Assembly: GCA_034679345.1 (NCBI GenBank)
Contig: JAXDAY010000031.1
Coordinates: 62,001 to 126,000, forward strand
Direction of reading: 5' to 3'
DNA length: 64,000 nucleotides
Origin: JAXDAY01 sp034679345
GTDB taxonomy: Bacteria > Eisenbacteria > RBG-16-71-46 > CAIMUX01 > VGJL01
The notes beneath the pieces are model-generated. The model saw nothing but the letters and a program-made list of their open reading frames with translations, did no database searches and had not been told where the DNA came from. Below are positions 34,367 through 42,514 of this stretch, in pieces. Numbering within the stretch: the stretch's first letter is position 1; each line of letters begins with the position of its first letter. The translations under genes and the position numbers were made by a program.

Positions 34367-34373
34367 CCCGAAA

Positions 34374-34402
34374 AGGCTAGCACCCCTCCCATCGCGTGAC
34401 AA
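34374..34402 (-). promoter_or_regulatory. Promoter of the cupredoxin/FG-GAP/TPR operon, probably giving a leaderless transcript
   Basis: On the minus strand, TTGTCA (34402-34397) is followed after 17 bases by TAGCCT (34379-34374), extended by an upstream TGC. The ATG at 34366 lies seven bases after the -10 box, where transcription should start. No good ribosome binding site precedes the ATG. Confidence 0.5.
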
Positions 34403-34519
34403 CGGAGACGCCCGACCGCGCGGAACTTCCGCGCCTCGTAGAGGTTCGGCCTACACCGATCTGATCGACCGGAGTCGGAGGGATCCTTAGATCGAGGTCG
34501 CACGATCGGGGATGGCCGC

Positions 34520-34547
34520 TTGCGCAGGGAATCGGCGCTGCTAGAAT
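34520..34547 (+). promoter_or_regulatory. Promoter of the purine permease gene
   Basis: TTGCGC (34520-34525), a 16-base spacer and TAGAAT (34542-34547) with a TGC extension. The ATG at 34568 follows after 20 bases with GGCGGGAG between, so the leader is very short. Confidence 0.5.
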
Positions 34548-34567
34548 CCGCAGGCGGGAGAATCGCG

Positions 34568-35899
34568 ATGTTCGAGTCATTCTTCCAGGTCCGCGTCCGG
34601 GGATCGACCCCGCGGCGGGAAGTCGTCGCGGGTGTGACGACGTTTCTGACGATGTCCTACATCGTCTTCGTCAACCCCGCCGTTCTATCGCAAGCCGGCA
34701 TGGACTTCGGCTCCGTGCTGGTCGCCACTTGTGTCGCCGCGGCCGCCGGCACTCTGATCATGGGAGTCGTCGCAAACTACCCCATCGCCCTGGCGCCCGG
34801 CATGGGAGAGAACTTCTTCTTCCTGGGCGCGGTCCTCGGCATGGGCATCACATGGCAGCAGGGCCTGGCGGCGGTCTTCTTCTCGGGCGTGCTCTTTCTC
34901 CTTCTGAGCCTTCTGCGGATCCGCGAGATGGTGATCGACGGAATCCCCGATTCGCTGAAGCATGGGATCGCCGCGGGAATCGGTCTCTTCGTCGCGCTTC
35001 TTGGGCTCGTCGAAGGCGGCATCGTCGCGCGCCACCCGATCTCCCCGGTCGTTCCATTGAGGCTCGGCGACATCCACTCGCCCGCGATGCAGACCAGCCT
35101 CGTCGGGCTCCTGGCGACGATGGTCCTCCTCGCGCGGCGCGTGCCGGGGGCAATCCTGATCGGGATCCTGGCGACCGCGGCCTTCGGATTCCTCCGCGGG
35201 ATCGTGCGCTTCGACGGCGTGGCGGCGATGCCCCCCTCGATCAGTCCCACGCTCCTCGCGATGGATCTCCGATCGTTGCTGAGCCCGGCGGTCTGGCCCG
35301 TGGTCCTGATCTTCCTCTACATGGCGCTCTTCGATGCGATCGGCACGCTGATCGGAGTCGCGGACCAGGCCGGATTCCTCGTCGGCGGCCGGCTGCCGCG
35401 GGCGACACGCGCGTTGAGCTCGGATGCATCGGCCACGGTGATCGGCGCCGCGCTCGGAACGTCGACCGTCACGGCCTACGTCGAGAGCGCCGCCGGCGTG
35501 CAGGTCGGGGGGCGCACGGGCCTGGCGAACCTCGTCACCGCGGCGCTCTTCATCGTCGCCATCTTCTTCTCTCCGCTCGTGCGAGCGATCGGAGGGGGCT
35601 TCGAGGCGGCTCCGGGAGTCCTCCTCCATCCGGTCACCGCACCCGCGATGGTCCTCGTCGGTTCGATGATGGCGCGGTCCCTCGCTCGCCTGCCATGGGA
35701 GGATCCCGTCGAGTTCCTGCCGGCGTTTCTGGCTGCGATCGGCATTCCGCTCACCTATTCGATCGCCGACGGCCTGGCCCTGGGCTTCATCTCCTATCCC
35801 GTGCTGATGCTCCTGGCGGGCCGGGGCAGGGCGGTGCGGCCATTGACCTACCTCCTGGGACTCCTCTTCGTCCTGCGCTACGCCTTCCTGGCCTCGTAG
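34568..35899 (+). CDS. NCS2-family purine permease, AzgA/PbuG-like
   Basis: This inner-membrane transporter for hypoxanthine, guanine, adenine or related bases has 443 residues and about 12-14 hydrophobic segments. It opens with TPRREVVAGVTTFLTMSYIVFVNP, of which the EVxAGxTTFLTMAYI stretch is the hallmark of the AzgA group. Later PIALAPGMGENFFF and YVESAAGVQVGGRTG match the substrate-binding regions. The start at 34568 is right behind the promoter, and the longer upstream frame is ignored. Its 3' end overlaps the convergent pseudouridine synthase gene by 22 bases. Confidence 0.9.
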   Translation: MFESFFQVRVRGSTPRREVVAGVTTFLTMSYIVFVNPAVLSQAGMDFGSVLVATCVAAAAGTLIMGVVANYPIALAPGMGENFFFLGAVLGMGITWQQGLAAVFFSGVLFLLLSLLRIREMVIDGIPDSLKHGIAAGIGLFVALLGLVEGGIVARHPISPVVPLRLGDIHSPAMQTSLVGLLATMVLLARRVPGAILIGILATAAFGFLRGIVRFDGVAAMPPSISPTLLAMDLRSLLSPAVWPVVLIFLYMALFDAIGTLIGVADQAGFLVGGRLPRATRALSSDASATVIGAALGTSTVTAYVESAAGVQVGGRTGLANLVTAALFIVAIFFSPLVRAIGGGFEAAPGVLLHPVTAPAMVLVGSMMARSLARLPWEDPVEFLPAFLAAIGIPLTYSIADGLALGFISYPVLMLLAGRGRAVRPLTYLLGLLFVLRYAFLAS

Positions 35900-36768
35900 C
35901 GGATGCCAAGCGAGGCCAGGTGCTCGGCGAGATCGTCCCAGAGGGGCGCCTCGATGAGCGCGGGCGCCTCGAGCAATCGGGCCGTCTCCGCGGGAAGGCG
36001 GATCGAGGCCGCGTGGAGCCAGAGCCGCGGCGCCTCCAGGTCGCGGCGGGGATCTCCATACCTCGGATCGCCGCAAATCGGGTGTCCCATCGATGCGAGG
36101 TGGACGCGGATCTGGTGCATTCGCCCCGTCTTGGGGATCAGCTCGACGAGAGTGGCCCGCCGGTTGGATCGCACGACCTTGTAGGCGGTTCTCGCAGAGA
36201 CGCCCGTGGGGTCGATCATCATGCGACCCGATGCGTCGCGGCGGAGGGGTCGATCGATCGTGCCGGAGCGCGGCCGAATCGGGCCGGCGACGAGGGCGAG
36301 GTAGCGCTTCTCGATTCTCCTCGCGCGAAATGCCCGGAGGAGGATCCGGTACGCATCTCCGGTGAGCGAGAAAAGGACCGCGCCAGAGGTGTCTCGATCG
36401 AGGCGGTGGACGAGTCCGGGGCGGGAGTCCGAGCGCGATTCGGCCCAGGCGAGAAGGCTTCTCTCCGCGACGGGATTCGTGGCCCAGCCGGGTGGTTTCA
36501 TCACGGCGAGGATCTGCGATGAACGCAGGATCTCGCGCGGCTCATCGATCGCGGGGGGCGTGGCTTCAAGGGTCACCTCGATCCACTGGCCGCGCTTGAC
36601 GAAGTAGGAGGCGTCCCGCGGGCGACCCTCGACGATCACGGCTCCGGCGCGGAGCAGCCGCTGGAGCGCGTGGCGGCCCAGATCGGGGCAGACGCTCCGG
36701 AGGAACCGGTCCAGCCGGAGGCGGTGACGCGTCTCGTCCACCGTAAAGGTCCGCCGCTCCGTGCCCAT
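35878..36768 (-). CDS. RluA/RluD-family pseudouridine synthase
   Basis: This enzyme isomerises specific uridines to pseudouridine in rRNA or tRNA. An N-terminal S4-like RNA-binding domain (RLDRFLRSVCPDLGRHALQR) precedes the catalytic domain with VHRLDRDTSGAVLF, in which the first Asp of RLDRDTSG is catalytic, and the later RMHQIRVHLASMGHPICGD. I start at the ATG at 36768, which gives 296 residues, the normal length; the longer frame adds 42 low-complexity residues. Family members differ in RNA target, so RluD or another specificity cannot be assigned. Confidence 0.88.
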   Translation of the reverse strand: MGTERRTFTVDETRHRLRLDRFLRSVCPDLGRHALQRLLRAGAVIVEGRPRDASYFVKRGQWIEVTLEATPPAIDEPREILRSSQILAVMKPPGWATNPVAERSLLAWAESRSDSRPGLVHRLDRDTSGAVLFSLTGDAYRILLRAFRARRIEKRYLALVAGPIRPRSGTIDRPLRRDASGRMMIDPTGVSARTAYKVVRSNRRATLVELIPKTGRMHQIRVHLASMGHPICGDPRYGDPRRDLEAPRLWLHAASIRLPAETARLLEAPALIEAPLWDDLAEHLASLGIRYEARKA

Positions 36769-36906
36769 CCGTGGCAGGATAGCCGATCCCGCGCGCCGGC
36801 GCCCGGATTCCCCGGCAACCTCGGGGGCCCGAGCCGCGTATGATCGGCGGATCCAATTGCCGCCGGCGGCTTCGAGCGTCGGCGGCCCAGCCAATCAGGA
36901 GGTCCC

Positions 36907-37986
36907 ATGAGAATCCACGCGGCTGTCCTCGGGCTCGCCGTATCGGCGTCTCTGCTCCAGGTTTCAGCGGCCGGCGCGGCCGAGCATCATTCCATCGCCG
37001 CCAATCAGCTTACTCTCTCCAATCTCGTAGGGGAGGTCCGGGTCGAGGGGGGCGCCGGCTCGGCCTTCGAGGTCGACGTCTCGATTCTGGGCCGCGACGC
37101 CGCGACGAGCGGAGTCCGGGTCGAGGTGACCGAAGGGGAACCGGCGCGCCTCTCCATCCGGTTTCCCACGGACAAGCACGACCGCTTCAACTACCCGAAG
37201 CTGGGGTCCGGCTCCAGCACGAATATCAACGCTCGCGGCGGCTCGGCGGAGAAGACCGCCCTTACCGACTGGATCTTCTCCGGTGGGAAGGGCCGCGTCG
37301 AGGTGGCCGGGAGCGGGAAGGGGATGGAGGTCTGGGCGGATGTCATCGTGCGTGTGCCCGCCGGCGCCACTTTCGAGGCCTACCATGGGGTCGGTCCGAT
37401 GACCGCCGCCGGAGTGCAGGGCAATCTCACCTTGGACGCCCGATCGGGTTCGGTCGACGCGAGAGAGATTACCGGAGCCGTGACGATCGGGACCGGCAGC
37501 GGCAGCGTGAAGGTGCAAAAGGTTCGCGGCCGCCTCGCAGTGGACACGGGTAGCGGCGGAGTCGACGTGACTTCCTGCCAGGGCGATGAGATCGCGATCG
37601 ACACGGGCAGCGGCAGCGTTACCGCCGCGGATCTGACCTGCACCCACCTCTCGGTCGACACGGGTAGCGGCAGCGTCGATGCGCCGCGCGTCGCGGCCGA
37701 GTCGGCGACGATCGACACGGGAAGCGGCTCGGTCGATCTTCATCTCCTCCGCTGCGGAGCCGGGCCGTATTCAATCGACACCGGCAGCGGGGGAATCGAC
37801 CTGCGCCTGCCGGCCGAGGCTTCGGCGACCATCGAGGCCGACACGGGCAGCGGCAGGGTCAGCGCCAATCTACCGGGTATCCAGATCCTCGATAAGGAGC
37901 GGGACAGCCTCTCCGCGAGGCTCGGTGCGGGAGCGGCGAAGATCGAACTCTCCACGGGCAGCGGCTCGATCCGCCTCTCCTCCTAG
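36907..37986 (+). CDS. Exported DUF4097-like protein with DTGSGS beta-helix repeats
   Basis: This 359-residue protein has a signal peptide (about residues 1-24, ending AGA-A). The mature part opens with a region like DUF4097 (auto-transporter-adhesin-type) domains. From about residue 185 to the end, a short repeat I-D-T-G-S-G-S-V recurs roughly every 17-20 residues, at least eight times, as expected for rungs of a right-handed beta-helix. It is likely periplasmic or surface exposed; function unknown. An ATG at 36907 follows AGGAGG. The gene stands alone between the pseudouridine synthase and the pdx genes. Confidence 0.75.
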   Translation: MRIHAAVLGLAVSASLLQVSAAGAAEHHSIAANQLTLSNLVGEVRVEGGAGSAFEVDVSILGRDAATSGVRVEVTEGEPARLSIRFPTDKHDRFNYPKLGSGSSTNINARGGSAEKTALTDWIFSGGKGRVEVAGSGKGMEVWADVIVRVPAGATFEAYHGVGPMTAAGVQGNLTLDARSGSVDAREITGAVTIGTGSGSVKVQKVRGRLAVDTGSGGVDVTSCQGDEIAIDTGSGSVTAADLTCTHLSVDTGSGSVDAPRVAAESATIDTGSGSVDLHLLRCGAGPYSIDTGSGGIDLRLPAEASATIEADTGSGRVSANLPGIQILDKERDSLSARLGAGAAKIELSTGSGSIRLSS

Positions 37987-37997
37987 AGCGACTCAGA

Positions 37998-38065
37998 ATG
38001 GACCGGTCCATATAGAGCCAGTTTGTCACTTTGTTCTTGACTTGAGCGCATCTAGGGTCGATATT
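37998..38065 (+). promoter_or_regulatory. Operator and leaderless promoter of the PdxR-like gene
   Basis: A perfect 14-base palindrome ATGGACCGGTCCAT lies at 37998-38011. A copy of its right part, CCGGTCCAT, occurs again at 38099-38107 inside the gene. Between them, TTGACT (38037-38042), 17 bases and GATATT (38060-38065) form a promoter whose start coincides with the ATG at 38073. The palindrome is a plausible autoregulatory site. Confidence 0.5.
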
Positions 38066-38072
38066 GCTCCCT

Positions 38073-39596
38073 ATGGGGCGACCAAGCGAGCCAACCATCC
38101 GGTCCATTGAGGGGATCCACCTGGACAGGCAGGAGGGGGATGCCCTCTACCTGCAGCTTGCTCAGGGAATCGTGAAGCGAATCCTCTCCGGCGGGCTCCC
38201 CGTCGGAGCGAGGCTTTCGTCCACGCGCGAGGCGGCCGAGGCGCTCGGCGTGAACCGCGCGACCGTCGTCGAGGCGTATCGCTGGCTGAAGGACGAGGGT
38301 TGGGTCCGAAGCGGCGTCGGCGCCGGGACGTTCGTCTGCTCCGGGCGAAGGGATCGCGCATCGAGCGGCGGAGCGGACCACTTCTGGGAGCGTTGGGTCG
38401 AGTCCTCACCCCGTCCCCTGCCGCCCGCGTCGCTGCCGGACGCGCCGGCCGATTTGATCCGGCTCACATCGCCGACAGCCGATCCTGCGGCTTTCCCGAT
38501 CGAGGATTTCCGGGAGATCGTCGACGGGATCTTCGCCAGGGAGGGGCCGGCGTGCCTCGACTACGCGCCACCCGACGGTTACCCGCCCTTGCGCGAGCTG
38601 ATCGCAGAGAGGTTGCGGACGCGCGGGGTCGAGGTGGACGCGCGGCGCGTGGTTCTCGTCAACGGATCGCAGCAGGGGATGGAGCTCATCTTCCGGTTGC
38701 TGCTCGCCCGCGGCGGAACGCTCCTCGTCGAGGAGCCGACCTACCAGCATGCGATCCGTACGGCGCGCTCCTTGGGCGTGCCGGCGCGTGGGGTGCCGAT
38801 CGACTCGGATGGCCTTCGAATCGACCGCCTCGAGTCGATCCTGGAGGACTCGGAGGGCGGGCTGCTCTACACGATGCCCGTCTTCCAGAACCCGACCGGC
38901 CTCTCCCTCTCCGATGAGCGGCGCGCCCGGCTGCTCGCGCTCGCGGCGGAGAGGCGGATGCCGATCCTGGAAGAGCACTTCGACGCCGAGCTGGATTATC
39001 GCGGGGAAACGCCAAGGCCGCTGCTCGCCGAAGGCGCGCCCCGCCACGTGATCCTCCTGGGGACATTCAGCAAGATTCTCTTCCCGGGACTGCGGGTCGG
39101 CTGGCTTGTCGTCCCCGAACCACTGATCGGACCGCTCTCCGAGATGAAGGTCTGCGCCGATCTGTCCGGCGTCTTGCTGACGCAGATGGCCCTGTACGAG
39201 TTCTGCAGGCGGGGGATGCTCGACGAGCATCTCACGCGCATGAGGGAGAGAAACGGCCTCCGGCTGCAGGCGATGCTCGCCGCCCTCGAGGAGGAGATGC
39301 CGGCCGGCGTCTCCTGGACTCGACCGACGGGGGGTATGACGCTCTGGATGCGCCTGCCCGCCGGCGTCGATTCGGATCGCGTGAGCGACGAGGCGACGCG
39401 CCGCGGCGTCGCCGTCAACGCCGGGTCGCTCTTCTACCTGGATGGCGGCGGCCGCGATGGCCTCCGCCTGTGCTTCGTTCGTGAAGACGAGGAACGGATC
39501 CGCAAGGGGATCCGCATCCTTGCCGAAACGCTGGTCGATGAGTTCGCGCGCAGGCCGGCGCGTGAGAGGGAAGGCGCCGCGGCGCCGATCCTCTAG
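38073..39596 (+). CDS. MocR/PdxR-family transcription regulator (GntR HTH + aminotransferase fold)
   Basis: This 507-residue regulator has an N-terminal GntR winged helix (QLAQGIVKRILSGGLPVGARL, SSTREAAEALGVNRATVVEAY). The C-terminal half is a PLP-dependent aminotransferase class I domain with the PLP lysine in GTFSKILFPGLRVGW. MocR proteins of the PdxR type sense PLP and control vitamin B6 genes. The pdxS and pdxT genes follow on the same strand after 34 bases, which supports a PdxR role; PdxR is more often divergent from its targets. A TTG at 38064 is an alternative start, but the promoter runs up to 38065. Confidence 0.85.
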   Translation: MGRPSEPTIRSIEGIHLDRQEGDALYLQLAQGIVKRILSGGLPVGARLSSTREAAEALGVNRATVVEAYRWLKDEGWVRSGVGAGTFVCSGRRDRASSGGADHFWERWVESSPRPLPPASLPDAPADLIRLTSPTADPAAFPIEDFREIVDGIFAREGPACLDYAPPDGYPPLRELIAERLRTRGVEVDARRVVLVNGSQQGMELIFRLLLARGGTLLVEEPTYQHAIRTARSLGVPARGVPIDSDGLRIDRLESILEDSEGGLLYTMPVFQNPTGLSLSDERRARLLALAAERRMPILEEHFDAELDYRGETPRPLLAEGAPRHVILLGTFSKILFPGLRVGWLVVPEPLIGPLSEMKVCADLSGVLLTQMALYEFCRRGMLDEHLTRMRERNGLRLQAMLAALEEEMPAGVSWTRPTGGMTLWMRLPAGVDSDRVSDEATRRGVAVNAGSLFYLDGGGRDGLRLCFVREDEERIRKGIRILAETLVDEFARRPAREREGAAAPIL

Positions 39597-39630
39597 AGCA
39601 ACCCCCGCGCGGGGGATGGAGGTTCGTGAC

Positions 39631-40512
39631 ATGGAGATCGGAAGCCTGCGTTTGAAGACCGGCCTCGCCGAGATGATGAAGGGCGGGGTCATCATGGATG
39701 TCACCAATGCCGAGCAGGCGAAGATCGCCGAGGAGGCCGGAGCGGTCGCCGTCATGGCGTTGGAGCGCGTTCCCGCGGACATCCGCCGCGAGGGGGGAGT
39801 CGCCCGGATGGCGAGCATCGCCAAGATCAAGGAGATCATGGCCTGCGTCTCGATCCCTGTCATGGCGAAGTGCCGCATCGGCCACTTCGTCGAGGCGCAG
39901 ATCCTCGAGGCGGTCGGCGTCGATTTCGTCGACGAGAGCGAGGTGCTGACCCCGGCCGACGAGGCGCACCACGTCGACAAGTTCGCCTTCAAGGTGCCCT
40001 TCGTCTGCGGTTGCCGCAATCTCGGAGAGGCGTTGCGCCGGATCGGCGAAGGGGCGGCGATGATCCGGACGAAGGGCGAGGCCGGAACCGGGGACGTCGT
40101 CGAGGCGGTGCGCCACATGCGCGCGATCCAGCACGGAATCCGCGAGCTCACGATCCTGCGCGAAGAGGAGATGATGGCGAAGGCGAAGGAGATCGGCGCT
40201 CCCTTCGAGCTCGTGCGCTGGGTCGCCAAGAACGCGAAGCTGCCCGTCCCGAACTTCTCCGCCGGCGGGATCGCCACTCCGGCCGATGCGGCTCTCATGA
40301 TGCAGCTCGGCGCGGAGTCGGTCTTCGTGGGATCGGGGATCTTCAAGAGCGAGGATCCGGCTCGCCGGGCGCGGGCGATCGTGCGGGCCGTGACCCACTA
40401 CAACGATCCCGCCGTCCTGGCTGAGGTGAGCGAGGATCTGGGCGATGCGATGCCCGGCCTCGACGTCGCCAAGATGCCGGAGAGCGATCTCCTGCAGACG
40501 CGAGGTTGGTAG
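39631..40512 (+). CDS. pdxS: Pyridoxal 5'-phosphate synthase lyase subunit PdxS
   Basis: PdxS builds PLP from ribose 5-phosphate, glyceraldehyde 3-phosphate and ammonia from PdxT. Nearly invariant stretches are clear: KGGVIMDVTNAEQAKIAEEAGA, of which the catalytic Asp lies in MDV, then MAKCRIGHFVEAQ with the first catalytic Lys, and GEAGTGDVVEAVRHMR. I choose the ATG at 39631, with GGAGG eight bases before, giving 293 residues, over one at 39616. pdxT follows after four bases. Confidence 0.96.
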   Translation: MEIGSLRLKTGLAEMMKGGVIMDVTNAEQAKIAEEAGAVAVMALERVPADIRREGGVARMASIAKIKEIMACVSIPVMAKCRIGHFVEAQILEAVGVDFVDESEVLTPADEAHHVDKFAFKVPFVCGCRNLGEALRRIGEGAAMIRTKGEAGTGDVVEAVRHMRAIQHGIRELTILREEEMMAKAKEIGAPFELVRWVAKNAKLPVPNFSAGGIATPADAALMMQLGAESVFVGSGIFKSEDPARRARAIVRAVTHYNDPAVLAEVSEDLGDAMPGLDVAKMPESDLLQTRGW

Positions 40513-40516
40513 AGGG

Positions 40517-41104
40517 ATGGAGCGGGCGCGCATCGGCCTCCTCGCCCTGCAGGGCGACTTCACGGCGCACGGCCGCGCGGTCGCCGCGGTCGGCGGGGAG
40601 GCGATCGAGGTGCGCCGGCCCGAACGGCTCGCAGGGCTCGATGGGCTCATCATGCCCGGCGGGGAGAGCACAACGCTGCTGCGGCTCATCGACGAGTATG
40701 GTTTCCGCGAGGCGATACCGGAGTTCGTCGAGGCGGGCGGGTCGGTCTATGGAACCTGCGCGGGGCTCATCTTGCTCGCCCGGGAGGTGCGCGATCCCGT
40801 CCAGTCCTCGCTCGGGATGATCGACGTCACGGTCAAGCGAAACGCCTACGGCCGGCAGGTCGACAGCTTCGCCGCGATCGGCTCGCTGCGAGCGAACGGT
40901 GGTCCGCCCGTCTCAGCGGAGATGGTCTTCATCCGGGCTCCCAGGATCACGCGGGTGGGGGAAGGGATCGAGGTGATCGGCGAGCTGGAGGGGGAGCCCA
41001 CCCTCGTGCGGAGAGGCAGGATCTGGGCAGGGACTTTCCATCCCGAGCTTTCGCAGCCATTCCTGATCCATCGCATGTTCGTCGAGGCGGCGCGCCGGCG
41101 CTGA
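40517..41104 (+). CDS. pdxT: Pyridoxal 5'-phosphate synthase glutaminase subunit PdxT
   Basis: This class-I glutamine amidotransferase supplies ammonia to PdxS. The 195-residue protein has GLLALQGDF near the N-terminus, the PGGEST motif, the nucleophile Cys in YGTCAGLIL and the His-Glu pair in FHPEL. It lies four bases downstream of pdxS, the standard order, and eleven bases before the DUF2752 gene. Confidence 0.95.
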   Translation: MERARIGLLALQGDFTAHGRAVAAVGGEAIEVRRPERLAGLDGLIMPGGESTTLLRLIDEYGFREAIPEFVEAGGSVYGTCAGLILLAREVRDPVQSSLGMIDVTVKRNAYGRQVDSFAAIGSLRANGGPPVSAEMVFIRAPRITRVGEGIEVIGELEGEPTLVRRGRIWAGTFHPELSQPFLIHRMFVEAARRR

Positions 41105-41115
41105 GGGGGAGGGGC

Positions 41116-41493
41116 GTGCGCCGCCGCGATCTGATCCTCTGGCCGCTGGGAATCGGAGGCGCAGCCGCGGCTGCGGTCCTCATGCTGCGGACGGATCCAC
41201 TCGGCGTGTTGAAGCCCTGTCCGTTGCTGGCGCTGACCGGAGTGCCGTGTCCCACTTGCGGCGGAACGCAGAGTCTGCGATCGCTCCTGCATGCGGATCC
41301 GGGCGGGGCATTCCTCGCCAACCCGCTGATCGCCCTCGTGAGCATTCTGCTCGTCGTCTCGGCCGTTCTGGCGCTCGCGCTGCTCCCGTGGGCGCATCGC
41401 CTGCGCGGGCCGCGCCCCGCGCGGGCGTGGATCTGGGGCGCTCTTGCCGCGCTGCTTGTGAACTGGATCTATCTGATCATGCGATCGCGGTGA
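41116..41493 (+). CDS. DUF2752 family membrane protein
   Basis: This small membrane protein has 125 residues and about three hydrophobic segments. Between the first two it contains GVPCPTCGGTQSLRSLLHAD, matching the CPxCGxTR/Q-S pattern by which DUF2752 is recognised. The two close cysteines suggest metal or redox binding, but no function is established. A GTG start lies 11 bases after pdxT. Confidence 0.8.
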   Translation: MRRRDLILWPLGIGGAAAAAVLMLRTDPLGVLKPCPLLALTGVPCPTCGGTQSLRSLLHADPGGAFLANPLIALVSILLVVSAVLALALLPWAHRLRGPRPARAWIWGALAALLVNWIYLIMRSR

Positions 41494-41528
41494 AGCGCGG
41501 GCTCCGCCCTGCAGACACGGGGCGGGGC

Positions 41529-42374
41529 CTATTCCTGAGTCCCCTCCGCCTCCCCGGTCATCGGCACGAACCGGACGGGCGCCACGCTTCTGCGATGAAC
41601 GGTTCCGTCGGAATCCTTCTCGACGACGATCAAGTTCTGGTAGTCCTTGCCGACGGGCAAGACCATCGTTCCGCCCCGGGCGAGCTGATCGACGAGAGGC
41701 TGGGGGATGTGATCGGGCGCCGCGGCGACGATGATGACATCGAAGGGCGCATGCTCAGGCCATCCGCGGTAGCCGTCCCCACAGCGGACCTCGACGTTGG
41801 CATAGCCCAGCCGGCTCAGTCGGGCTCTCGCCTCCTCGGCGAGAGGGCATAGGATCTCGATCGAGTAGACCTCGGCGACGAGCTCGGCGAGCACGGCCGC
41901 CTGGTAGCCGGATCCGGTGCCGATATCGAGAGCGCGCGCTCCGGCCCGCGTCCGGGCGAGCTTCGTCATCAGCGCGACGATGTAGGGTTGAGAGATCGTC
42001 TGCCCGTGGCCGATCGGCAAAGGGCCGTCGTTGTAGGCTTGCTCGCGCAGCATCTCATCGACGAAGAGATGACGGCGGACCTTCTCCATGGCAGCGAGCA
42101 CCCGAGCGTCCTGGATGCCGCGCGCGCGGATCTGGGTCTTGACCATCCGTGCCCGTTTCTCGGCGTGCCGGCTCTCGTCGGCCTCCCGCGACGGCTCCGT
42201 CGCGACTCGTCCCGAATCGGCGGCCGGCTGGTCCACAGGCGCTCGCGGGGCCGTCTCAGATCTCCGCGGGTCGGGTCCGCACGCAAGTTGCGGCGCCAAT
42301 GCGAGCGCCAGGAGCAAGATCATGGATCTCCGCCAGACGAAGGCAGCGCGCGCGCCCCAGCGCTCTCGAACCAT
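41529..42374 (-). CDS. pcm: Exported protein-L-isoaspartate O-methyltransferase
   Basis: This SAM-dependent enzyme repairs isoaspartyl residues of damaged proteins. It shows VRRHLFVDE, LPIGHGQTISQPYIVA, the SAM motif ALDIGTGSGYQAAVLAELV and the later VIIVAAAPDHIPQPLVDQL, all typical of PIMT. Unlike the cytosolic enzyme, it carries an N-terminal signal (basic WRRS, then ILLLALALAPQLAC) and a linker of about 50 residues, so it should be exported. The Cys could be a weak lipobox. I start at the ATG at 42374 (281 residues); a TTG at 42407 is possible. It converges on the DUF2752 gene. Confidence 0.85.
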   Translation of the reverse strand: MVRERWGARAAFVWRRSMILLLALALAPQLACGPDPRRSETAPRAPVDQPAADSGRVATEPSREADESRHAEKRARMVKTQIRARGIQDARVLAAMEKVRRHLFVDEMLREQAYNDGPLPIGHGQTISQPYIVALMTKLARTRAGARALDIGTGSGYQAAVLAELVAEVYSIEILCPLAEEARARLSRLGYANVEVRCGDGYRGWPEHAPFDVIIVAAAPDHIPQPLVDQLARGGTMVLPVGKDYQNLIVVEKDSDGTVHRRSVAPVRFVPMTGEAEGTQE

Positions 42375-42514
42375 TGGCGACCCCAATCCAGTCAGGTGGC
42401 CCTTCAAGTCTACGGCTCCTCGCTATCGGCAGATTATCACGGATGTCGAGACCTGGGGCGAGAAGGGCGAATCATCCTGCCTCCCCGCGCCTCGCGATGG
42501 TCTATGATGAACGC

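Noticed and set aside
31802..34399. Very long plus-strand open frame (865 codons)
   Set aside because: It is antisense to the cupredoxin/iron-sulfur and FG-GAP genes; its product is low-complexity Arg/Glu/Asp/Ala-rich, typical of the reverse strand in high-GC DNA.
34403..34567. Purine riboswitch before the purine permease
   Set aside because: The gap is short, contains two promoters and no riboswitch-like core; the leader of the permease mRNA would be under 20 bases.
37440..37980. Short DNA repeats as a possible CRISPR array
   Set aside because: The repeats are in frame, encode DTGSGS protein repeats inside a complete exported protein, and have no unique spacers of constant length.
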